Part shown: piece after piece, positions 1 through 7,127 of the stretch
Position numbering within the stretch: the first letter of the stretch is position 1
Layout of the letters: every line of letters starts with the position of its first letter
Assembly (NCBI RefSeq): GCF_041431135.1
Contig: NZ_CP107799.1
Coordinates: 7,192,001-7,256,000 of the forward strand
Length of the DNA: 64,000 nucleotides
Source of the DNA: Streptomyces sp. NBC_00554
Lineage (GTDB): Bacteria; Actinomycetota; Actinomycetes; Streptomycetales; Streptomycetaceae
Direction: 5' to 3'
Made by a program: the position numbers and the translations under genes
The notes under the pieces: generated by a model
The model's input: the letters and a program-made list of their open reading frames with translations, nothing else
Told to the model about the DNA's origin: nothing
Database searches by the model: none

Positions 1-794
1 TGCGGGAGCTGCGCCAGGATGCGTCGGGCCTGCTGCGGCCTCTCGGTGATCAGGCGTTTGGACATCACACGGTGCCGCTGACCGTCGGCGGGCCAGGCCG
101 GGTCGACTCCGGGCAGGTACGTGCGGATGCCGCCGCTGTAGACACGGTGGTATTCCAGCGCCCGGTTGAGGGCCGACTCGGCGCTCGGTGTGAGGACGTA
201 GAGAACGGCCAGCCCTGCCAGGGGGCGGACAAGAGGGTCGACCGTTCCTTCCAGCCAGGCGTCGAAATCCACACCGTACGGTGTGCTCGCCATGACGACG
301 GGCAGGCGCCGGTCGGCGTCGCACAGTTCGTCGATGACGGATTCGACGTCCTCGGCCTCGATGACCTGAGGCATCGCGGTCACGTCCGCCCGGCCATCGC
401 GTGCGTCGAGCACGTCGAGCAGGCTCTTGGCCAGCCGGGGTGTCTTGGCGGGTACGGGAATCGCGTCGGGGTCGTCGGGAAGGTGTTCGACGTCCAGTTG
501 CACCCAGGTTGGCCCGTCGGCGATCTGCCGCGTCACCACGGTGGTTTGCCACGTGCCGCCCGGCGCGGTCTCCCGGAGCCGCCACCGTCCGTAGGTGCCG
601 CTCGCGGCGGTGACCGAGTCGTGGTCGAGGGTGACCCCGTGGGCTATCTCGTTGCGGCCCTCGACGAAGGCATCGATGTTGTATTGCTTCGGCGGCTGGG
701 TGAGCCAGTCGCGCAACTGCTTGTCGACCAGCGCCCCGGTCTTCACGTAGTCGGCCTGGCTGGTGACCACCATGCGGTAACGGCGGGCGTCCAT
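1..794 (-). CDS. Unknown protein, third gene of the SMC-like operon (3' end outside window)
   Basis: An uninterrupted frame of 264 codons runs off the left edge. The ATG at 794 is preceded by AGGAG with 7-nt spacing, and the product begins MDARRYRMVV. It looks soluble, without signal peptide or membrane segments. I do not recognise the family. A conserved-looking stretch (YSGGIRTYLPGVDP, then RHRVMSKRL) lies near residues 225-250. It is the last visible gene of a leftward operon (ATPase, 135-aa protein, this gene), with a 40-nt gap to the gene before it. That position suggests an effector or nuclease partner of the ATPase, but no catalytic motif is evident, so the role is inference only. Confidence 0.7.
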   Translation of the reverse strand, partial: MDARRYRMVVTSQADYVKTGALVDKQLRDWLTQPPKQYNIDAFVEGRNEIAHGVTLDHDSVTAASGTYGRWRLRETAPGGTWQTTVVTRQIADGPTWVQLDVEHLPDDPDAIPVPAKTPRLAKSLLDVLDARDGRADVTAMPQVIEAEDVESVIDELCDADRRLPVVMASTPYGVDFDAWLEGTVDPLVRPLAGLAVLYVLTPSAESALNRALEYHRVYSGGIRTYLPGVDPAWPADGQRHRVMSKRLITERPQQARRILAQLP

Positions 795-834
795 CGCGTC
801 ACTCCTGACGTGCGTGGCGAGGTGGGGCGGGGAC

Positions 835-1242
835 TCAGGCTTTGCCGGCGGCCAGGACACGCAGCAGTTCACTCACGTCCTGGTGCCAGGCCCGCACTTC
901 GGCGGGTGTGGGCGGCAGTTCGTACGTGTGGTGATGGCAGGCGGCGCTGAGGCCGGACCAGACGGCGTACCACTGGCGGGCGACGGAGGGGGTGACGTAC
1001 CACTGCAGGCAGAGCATCCGGGTGCGACCGCGGCTGCGGGTCATGCGAGGGCTGACCGTCTGCCAGTAGGCGTCGAGGGTCTCGTCGAGAGCCAGACGGA
1101 GCAGCATCGCCGCGGCGCGTGCTCGGACACCGGGGGTGAGGGTGGTGTCGCCCGGTGGGTTGAGCAGGTGGTCGGCGGCGGCGACAAGAGCGTTCGTGGA
1201 GAGACCACCACGGGGCGCGGAGGACTGGGTGCGACCGGTCAC
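835..1242 (-). CDS. Small helical protein of the SMC-like operon
   Basis: 135 aa, with a GTG start overlapping the stop of the upstream ATPase gene by 4 nt (GTGA), so the two are translationally coupled. The predicted product is mostly helical. Its C-terminal half carries RQWYAVWSGLSAACHHHTYE, followed by a helix rich in Glu and Leu. The His-rich segment recalls HEPN-type helical proteins, but the usual R-x(4-6)-H motif is not clearly present, so I do not assign the family. Obligate coupling to an SMC/RecF-like ATPase suggests a complex partner in a defence module. Confidence 0.7.
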   Translation of the reverse strand: MTGRTQSSAPRGGLSTNALVAAADHLLNPPGDTTLTPGVRARAAAMLLRLALDETLDAYWQTVSPRMTRSRGRTRMLCLQWYVTPSVARQWYAVWSGLSAACHHHTYELPPTPAEVRAWHQDVSELLRVLAAGKA

Positions 1243-3635
1243 CGGGTCTGCACCGCCTTGGCGAGCCGCTCCGTACGCCTGACCAGATCACGGTGGTCGC
1301 CGACAGGCGTGGTCGGAGCCTGGTGGGAGGCCTGGTTCAGCAGCCGGATCAAGTCCCGTGCAGACGCGCCGTGATCGCGTGCGATCGCGTTGAGTACGTC
1401 GGCCGGTTGTGCTCCTTCCATGCCCATCGCGATCGCGGCGAGGCTTGTGAGGGGACCGGGCCGGGTGACCTTCTCCTGAATCTTGCTCTGCTCCAAGCCC
1501 GCCTCGTGAAGGGTGCGCCGGGCGATGCCCTGGTAAGCGGCCTCCACGGCGAGGCGGCACATCGAGGGCAGCACCCGGTCGGCCACCTCCGGCGGCAGGT
1601 GCGGGTCGAGGGCGACGGCCCTCGCCTCGTCCAGCGCCTGGCTCACCGGGTCGCTGACGGGGACGACTTCAACGACGGAGTCGGGCTGCCGGGAGACGGC
1701 CATGACCGTGGCTCGCAGGCCGAGGCGGTCGATGGCTTCCCCGAGCCGGGCGTCGTGGGTGAAGACGACGACCTGCCGGTGCCGGGCGTACAGATCGAGG
1801 ACCTTGGCGAGGCCGTCCACCTTCTCCGGGTCCATGGACTGCACCGGGTCGTCGATGATCACGAAGCCGAACGGACTGTCCTGGTGGGTGGCGCGAGGGA
1901 TGAACAGGGAGAGGGCGAGTGAGTGCAGCTCGCCCTGGCTCATGACGCCGAAGGCGGGCGCGTCGGCGTCGTCCACGGAGACGGGAAGACTGACCTGTCG
2001 CTGCGGGCCGACGCCAGTGAGCCCGATCGCACCCAGCGAGACGCTGCTGCGCTCGCACAACAGCCGCCAGATCTGTCCGGACTGGTCGGCGAACGGCTTG
2101 AACCGGGCCTCCCGCAACTCGTCGGTGAGTGCGCGCAGCCAGGCGCGTACCGCCTTGACCTGGTTGGCGACGGGTTTCGCCGCCTGCGCGGCCTCCGCCT
2201 GCCCAAGCCACGTGGACAGCCGTGCCGCTACGGGCTGCCAACGCCCGTCCTGCGCCGTGATGCGGCCTGCGGCGGCGTCGCGCACCTGGAGACAAGCGTC
2301 ACTGAGGACGGCCGCAGCGCGTTCCGCCCGGTCCGCCAGCTCACGCGGTTCAGGTACGGCGCGGCAGGCCGTCAGATCGCGCCAGAGCGCGGCGAGTGAG
2401 GCTTCGTCGCCCTGGAGCCAGGCAGGAGGCGATTGCGCCAGGTCGTGCACCTCCCGCACGGAGGCCGCCAATTCGCGGTGTGCGGTTTCGGCGTCGGCCG
2501 CCTCCGCCTGGAGTCTTTCGACCTGCGCGCGCGTCCGCTCCGCCCAGGCGCGATCCAGAAGATCCGTGCTGCCGCAGACCGGGCAGTCGGAGATGCCGGG
2601 ATGGCGACGGCGGTGTTCCAGCGCGGCCTCAAGCAGCTTGATCAGCTGCCGGGCGTCCTCGGCGGAGCCATGACGGGCCTCGTCGGCCACGGCAGCCGCC
2701 GAGCGCAGCCGGGCCACGGCCTTCGTGACCGTCTGGTGGTCCGGACTCTCCATAGTGGCCAGTCGACGCAGTCGGGAGAGGTGCGTCTCGTCCGCGACAC
2801 TGTGGCCTTTCAGCAGGGCCCGGACGACGTCGAGGTCGGGGCTCCGGCCGGAGAGGGCGGCGACGGCCTCCGCGGCGCGCGGGTCGTCCACCTCCGACAG
2901 CTCCTTGATCACCGTGGCGGTGAGGGCCTTGGCCGCGTTCTCGATCTCGGTGAGGGTCTTGGCCCGAGCCCGGGCCGCCGTGTCGGTGTCGCTGAGGAGT
3001 TCGAGGCCGAGGATCCGGGAGATCTCGTCGTGCAGGGTGGTGAGCGGCCCGTTGATGACCGCTCCGAGCTGGGCGTAGGGGAGGAAGGGCCGGTACAGCG
3101 ACAACTGTTCGGCGTCGATCACGTCGTGCAGGTCTTCACCGATGGGCTTTCCGGCTTGTTCGACGACGGTACGGGACTCTTCAAGCCCTTCGCCGTGCCA
3201 GACCCGGCGTACGGTCACGGGCTCCTTGGAGCCGTCACTGCCGGCGTCGAAGCAGAGTTTGACAGCGACCTCGGGCGAGGAGTGCTCGTGGAGGTTGCGC
3301 CAGCCCTTCTTCCACACCTGAGTGCGTCCCTGCCAGCGGAAGTTGTCGCCTGTCAGGGCCATTTCCGCGGCCTCGGCGAAGCTCGACTTGCCGGAGCCGT
3401 TGCGGCCCGTCACCAGTGTCAGCCCGGGTCCGGGATGCAGCTGGACAGTGGCGGCGGGCCCGATGCCGCGCCAGCCGGCGGCGGTGATGGACCGTATGTA
3501 CACGGTTCCGGAACTGCCGCCGCTCCGCTCCTGCGGGGCGGGCAGCAGATCGCGCAGCTGGGCCTGTTCCTCCGCGGACAGCCCGGATTCGTGCAGGCGG
3601 GCGAGGAGGAGATCACGCAGGGCGGTGTCGCTCAT
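1239..3635 (-). CDS. SMC/RecF-like ATPase with zinc-hook-like CxxC
   Basis: 798 aa from the ATG at 3635 (MSDTALRD, with GAGGA upstream). The frame stays open to 3749, but that would run through the promoter/operator element. Walker A GRNGSGKS is at residues 77-84. A CPVCGS hook sits near residues 350-355, flanked by long charged helices as in Rad50/SbcC-type proteins. Walker B (VIIDDPVQSMD) is near 590, followed by VVVFTHDARL. Proteins of this architecture bind DNA ends or act as sensors in Lamassu-like, RloC-like and related defence systems. It is the first gene of a three-gene operon with a 4-nt overlap to the next gene. The 5' UTR is about 75 nt if the promoter at 3719-3749 is used. Confidence 0.85.
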   Translation of the reverse strand: MSDTALRDLLLARLHESGLSAEEQAQLRDLLPAPQERSGGSSGTVYIRSITAAGWRGIGPAATVQLHPGPGLTLVTGRNGSGKSSFAEAAEMALTGDNFRWQGRTQVWKKGWRNLHEHSSPEVAVKLCFDAGSDGSKEPVTVRRVWHGEGLEESRTVVEQAGKPIGEDLHDVIDAEQLSLYRPFLPYAQLGAVINGPLTTLHDEISRILGLELLSDTDTAARARAKTLTEIENAAKALTATVIKELSEVDDPRAAEAVAALSGRSPDLDVVRALLKGHSVADETHLSRLRRLATMESPDHQTVTKAVARLRSAAAVADEARHGSAEDARQLIKLLEAALEHRRRHPGISDCPVCGSTDLLDRAWAERTRAQVERLQAEAADAETAHRELAASVREVHDLAQSPPAWLQGDEASLAALWRDLTACRAVPEPRELADRAERAAAVLSDACLQVRDAAAGRITAQDGRWQPVAARLSTWLGQAEAAQAAKPVANQVKAVRAWLRALTDELREARFKPFADQSGQIWRLLCERSSVSLGAIGLTGVGPQRQVSLPVSVDDADAPAFGVMSQGELHSLALSLFIPRATHQDSPFGFVIIDDPVQSMDPEKVDGLAKVLDLYARHRQVVVFTHDARLGEAIDRLGLRATVMAVSRQPDSVVEVVPVSDPVSQALDEARAVALDPHLPPEVADRVLPSMCRLAVEAAYQGIARRTLHEAGLEQSKIQEKVTRPGPLTSLAAIAMGMEGAQPADVLNAIARDHGASARDLIRLLNQASHQAPTTPVGDHRDLVRRTERLAKAVQTR

Positions 3636-3718
3636 GGCTCGGCTTCCTCGGGTGCGCTGGATGGCTGCGGCGGGTGTGCCCGAGGTGTCGCCAGGGGACG
3701 GTGCGCCATTGTGGGTAC

Positions 3719-3787
3719 GAGCATGACGTGCGTCTGTTAGCACTGTCAACGTACTTATGAAATTCGCAGCAACTAGAGATGTGTACG
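3719..3787 (-). promoter_or_regulatory. Promoter-operator of SMC operon; shared defence motif copy 1
   Basis: The dyad TGTTAGCACTGTCAACG lies at 3735-3751. Read on the minus strand it contains a consensus -35 (TTGACA, 3749-3744). The conserved 8-mer GAGCATGA (3719-3726) gives CATGCT as a -10 candidate with an 18-nt spacer. GTGTACG at 3781-3787 is a further shared block. The same blocks in the same spacing recur upstream of mcrB at 9471-9539. It lies between the divergent SMC operon and the XRE-ImmA gene. Confidence 0.7.
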
Positions 3788-3865
3788 TATGTTCTAAGGT
3801 TTTACCTGCCGAGCCCGCATGGGGATCCCCGAGGTGTCAGCGCCCGGCGGTCCCGACCGCCCGTG

Positions 3866-3894
3866 TTGCGATTTTCGCATCTCGCTCGTATGGT
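3866..3894 (+). promoter_or_regulatory. Promoter for a leaderless XRE-ImmA mRNA
   Basis: TTGCGA (3866-3871), a 17-nt spacer and TATGGT (3889-3894) lie 6 nt before the ATG at 3901. Transcription would start at or next to the A of the start codon, giving a leaderless mRNA. This supports 3901 rather than the in-frame upstream ATG at 3757 as the start. Confidence 0.65.
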
Positions 3895-3900
3895 GAACTC

Positions 3901-5082
3901 ATGGGCGAAACTGTGACGGACCGTGTACGCAAGGTCATGGACGAAGCCTCGGTCAACCAGTCGGCGTTCGCCGAGGGCATCGGGCTGAGTCCCGACAAGT
4001 TGTCGAAGTCGCTCAGTGGTGTCCGCAGGTTCACGTCTCTCGATCTCGCCCGGATCGCGGAGTACGGCAACACCACGGTCGACTGGCTGCTGACCGGCCG
4101 TGAGCCGCTGCGCCCCGCCATCGCGGCCCGCACCAGCGCGCCCGCGGTCGGCGAGCACAGCCTCGACAGGCTCAAGGACCTCGTCGAAAGGTTCACCACG
4201 GCGCACGAGGTGCTGGAGCTCCTGGACCTGTCGCCCGAACTGCCGGAGCTGCCCTCTGTCCGCCCGGACCTCAAGCGTTACGTCGACCAGGGCGTGACTC
4301 TCGCAGAGGACGCACTCACCCGACTCGCCGCCGCAGGCACTCCAGCGATCGGCGGCCTGGACACCGCCGATCTGCTCCAGGCTCTGGAGCACACCTTCGG
4401 TGTTGACGTGGCGAAGATCGGTCTGCCCGATGGAATCGACGGCGCTGCCTGGCAGGCGGACGGATTCCGACTCGTCATGGTCGCGCGAACGAAGGTGCCG
4501 ACCCGCCAGCGATTCACCCTCGCTCACGAACTCGGGCACATTCTGGCCAGGGACGCCCAGGACCTGCTGACAGAGACTCAACTGTCCCCGGGACGCCAGA
4601 AGGACCTGACCGAGGTGCGCGCCAACGTGTTCGCCGCGAATCTCCTGATGCCCCGGAGTGAGATCGACGCAGAGGTGAGGGAAGGCGATCTCACGGACGA
4701 GCAACTCACCTCATTGGTCGTGAGCTTCCAGGTGTCTCCCAGCGCTCTCGCGGCACGGCTCGCGCAGTTGGGCGTGATCGCCCCCGGGACGGCCGACAGG
4801 CTGCGCGGGCTCACGACGCAGGACTGTCACTGGCTGACCGGACAGAGCGACCTCTTCGAGGCCCGTGCCACGTGGTCGCAGGCCAAGCGATTGCCTTTCC
4901 GCCCGGCGCAGTTGCTGTATGAGGCGTACCTCGCGGGGGACACCACCCTGCGCCCGCTGGCCGCATACACGGGCATGGACGTCGACAGGATTCGCGAGGC
5001 GCTCGAACCCGAACCGGCTCCGCAAGAGGGCGCGTCATCCAGCACCGATGTGGATGAAGGGGACCTGGTCTACCAGCCATGA
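3901..5082 (+). CDS. XRE-family regulator with ImmA/IrrE metalloprotease domain
   Basis: 393 aa. Residues about 1-65 form an XRE helix-turn-helix (QSAFAEGIGLSPDKLSKSLS). A linker follows, then an ImmA/IrrE (DUF955) zinc peptidase domain with HELGH near residues 208-212. In ICEBs1 ImmA cleaves the ImmR repressor, and IrrE/PprI cleaves DdrO; fused XRE-ImmA proteins often act as antitoxins or damage-responsive regulators. The start is set by the leaderless promoter just upstream. The last codon overlaps the downstream PIN gene (ATGA), so the two are co-translated. It diverges from the SMC-like operon across a shared operator, which makes it the best local candidate for binding that operator; this is inference. 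Confidence 0.85.
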   Translation: MGETVTDRVRKVMDEASVNQSAFAEGIGLSPDKLSKSLSGVRRFTSLDLARIAEYGNTTVDWLLTGREPLRPAIAARTSAPAVGEHSLDRLKDLVERFTTAHEVLELLDLSPELPELPSVRPDLKRYVDQGVTLAEDALTRLAAAGTPAIGGLDTADLLQALEHTFGVDVAKIGLPDGIDGAAWQADGFRLVMVARTKVPTRQRFTLAHELGHILARDAQDLLTETQLSPGRQKDLTEVRANVFAANLLMPRSEIDAEVREGDLTDEQLTSLVVSFQVSPSALAARLAQLGVIAPGTADRLRGLTTQDCHWLTGQSDLFEARATWSQAKRLPFRPAQLLYEAYLAGDTTLRPLAAYTGMDVDRIREALEPEPAPQEGASSSTDVDEGDLVYQP

Positions 5083-5624
5083 CGCGCCACTGTTGGTTCC
5101 CCGACAACACTGTGCTGTGCAATTTCGCCGCCGTCGACCGTCTGACCCTGCTGGAGAAGGTCCTTGACGGTCGCGGCCGTTGGACGGAGGCCGTCGCGGC
5201 CGAGGCCGAGCAGTCGACGCGGCACTGGCCGAAGCTGAGTCAGGTGACCGCCGACGGCTGGCTCGGCGAGCCCATTGAGATCGACGACCCCGCCGAGACC
5301 GCCCTGGTGGACCGCGTCCGCCGTGTCGTCTTCGCGGGCTCCCCGTCCCGACCCCTGCAGCACCTGGGTGAGGCGGAGACGCTCGTGGTCATCGAGCATC
5401 GCAGCGGATTCGCGAGCTCTGTGTGGATCACCGACGATGGCGAAGCGGGCCACTACGCGCGCCGCAGGGGCATCACCGTCAAGGACACCGTCGACATCAT
5501 GCGCGAAGCCGTCGTGGACGGCCTCGTCATGGCCGATGACGGCCACCGCCTCCTCCTGGGAATGGAACAGGCCGGACGTCACCTGCGAGGTGTTCCGCAC
5601 AGAGCGGATGATCTGTTGCGCTGA
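5079..5624 (+). CDS. PIN-domain-like protein, probable toxin partner
   Basis: 181 aa, with an ATG overlapping the stop of the XRE-ImmA gene by 4 nt. The acidic pattern fits a PIN-like ribonuclease fold: FPDNTVLCNF with Asp9 in strand 1, a central LGEAETLVVIE, then VWITDDGEAGHYA. The C-terminal helix pattern DTVDIMREAVVDGLV also fits. PIN toxins are usually 120-150 aa, so this one is slightly long. Coupling to an XRE-ImmA protein suggests a toxin-antitoxin or abortive-infection pair. It ends 264 nt before the convergent mcrC gene. Residue-level catalytic assignment is uncertain. Confidence 0.7.
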   Translation: MTRHCWFPDNTVLCNFAAVDRLTLLEKVLDGRGRWTEAVAAEAEQSTRHWPKLSQVTADGWLGEPIEIDDPAETALVDRVRRVVFAGSPSRPLQHLGEAETLVVIEHRSGFASSVWITDDGEAGHYARRRGITVKDTVDIMREAVVDGLVMADDGHRLLLGMEQAGRHLRGVPHRADDLLR

Positions 5625-5888
5625 GACCGTGAGGGTGCACGTGGCCCGGTGTGCGCGCCGGTGGCGAGCAGGATCTGCCTGACCTTCACCGGTGTACGGG
5701 CCCACGGTTCGGCGCTCTTCTTGATAGTCGGGGTTCCTGCCCTCGGTCTTCAGACCCGAGTAGGCGTCCGAGGGGAGGAGGGGCGAGTGCGGAGTGGTGT
5801 GCTGGTAGCGACCGTCCCACCACGAGGGGGAAAGCCAGCCCCGGGCTGACCCGAGCGTTGCTGGACGAGCTGGCCCTCGTCATGGTGG

Positions 5889-7127
5889 TCAGCGCAGTAC
5901 TGAGCCGATCCAGGCCGTCGCCTGCTCAGGCATGGTGCGGGTGTCGACGCCGAGGACGTGGATATTGCCCAACAGGCCTTTGGGGCCACGCACCTTGAGG
6001 GTTCGCTGGGCGTGACTGCCCGGCTGAGGATGGACGATGACGGCGAGCGGGGCGTCGGCGGACGCGTAGCCGCTGCTGTAGGTGAGGAGCTGGTGGACGT
6101 CGGCCGCGTTCACGCCGTGGCGGTCGTAACGCTTGTACTTAGCGTCCACGGGCAACAGCGTGCGATGTGCCGTGTCGTGTACTGGAAGGCTGAGCAGGAG
6201 ATCGGGGCGGAAGGTCGAGGCACTGCCCAGGTCTCCGCGGACTGTGATGCCGACGCCGCTTCCGCCGGGCACGGCGTGGCCGCCGTTCGGGCCGACGGCC
6301 TCGGTGCCGAGACGGCGGACGACGGCTTCCCAGAGGGCGGGCATGGCGAGCAGGAGACCGTCCGCCTGGGTGCCGTGGTCGGTGAGCAGATCGGTCACGC
6401 CTCCGCCGCGCAGCAGCAGGCGGGCCCAGGTGTGGGCGGGCCGGTAGCGGGCGTTCAGGCGCGTGTAGTTAGTACGGTCCAGAGCGCGGAGCGCCGCGGC
6501 CGGGGTCAGGGCCTGCGGAAAGGCGCCGGCGGCGCCGTGCAAAGCGCGCGCAAGGCCAGGACTGGCGGTCAGGGTGAGCGCCGCCTTCAATGCGCTCCCC
6601 AGAACGCGGTTGTCCCAGATGTCTGCCTCCCGGTCGAAGGTGCGGACGTGCAGCTGGTCCAGTTGCCCGTAGCGGCGGGTGGCCTGGGCAGCGACGTCCA
6701 GGCGTCCCCGGAGCACCGGTTCGACACTCCGGTGGTGTACGTAATCCCGGCGCAGTCCCTCCCGCAGCAGCCGCTCGCACTCTTCGAGCAGGGCGGTGGC
6801 GACCAGATCGGCGTAACCGTCGGGGCCGGTGGCCCACCGCCTGGCCGTCGCTGGGACGGGCGTGCCGAGGGCGTAGGCGAGCCAGTTCATGAGCTGCTCT
6901 CCCGGAATGGCGAACTTGGGTGCGATGACCACGCGAACACGGTCCAGGACCAGGACCCCGACGGTCGCGTCGGCCTTGAGCCGCCACCCTGTGCGCTCCC
7001 TGGTCAGGGTGAGGCAGCCCCGTGCCTGGAGGGCGTGCAGGCGGTCGACGTCCCGGGGAGTGAGCTGATCGGGTTCCAGCGGGGCGGACTCGTACTCGCC
7101 GAGCTGGACCGGGGTGCGGTCAGGCAT
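5889..7127 (-). CDS. mcrC: McrC-type nuclease subunit of type IV restriction
   Basis: 412 aa. The N-terminal beta-rich domain contains VRVVIAPKFAIPGEQLMNWL, as in McrC proteins that dock on the McrB AAA ring. The C-terminal PD-(D/E)xK nuclease core reads FRPDLLLSL near residue 308 and VDAKYKRYD near 326, then ADVHQLLTY. The ATG lies inside the mcrB stop (8-nt overlap ATGCCTGA), so it is translated with mcrB. The complex cleaves modified-cytosine DNA using GTP-driven translocation by McrB. Confidence 0.92.
   Translation of the reverse strand: MPDRTPVQLGEYESAPLEPDQLTPRDVDRLHALQARGCLTLTRERTGWRLKADATVGVLVLDRVRVVIAPKFAIPGEQLMNWLAYALGTPVPATARRWATGPDGYADLVATALLEECERLLREGLRRDYVHHRSVEPVLRGRLDVAAQATRRYGQLDQLHVRTFDREADIWDNRVLGSALKAALTLTASPGLARALHGAAGAFPQALTPAAALRALDRTNYTRLNARYRPAHTWARLLLRGGGVTDLLTDHGTQADGLLLAMPALWEAVVRRLGTEAVGPNGGHAVPGGSGVGITVRGDLGSASTFRPDLLLSLPVHDTAHRTLLPVDAKYKRYDRHGVNAADVHQLLTYSSGYASADAPLAVIVHPQPGSHAQRTLKVRGPKGLLGNIHVLGVDTRTMPEQATAWIGSVLR

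Noticed and set aside
3757..3900. Upstream in-frame start adding 48 residues to the XRE-ImmA protein
   Set aside because: It lies in the operator region and before a convincing promoter whose start point coincides with ATG 3901.
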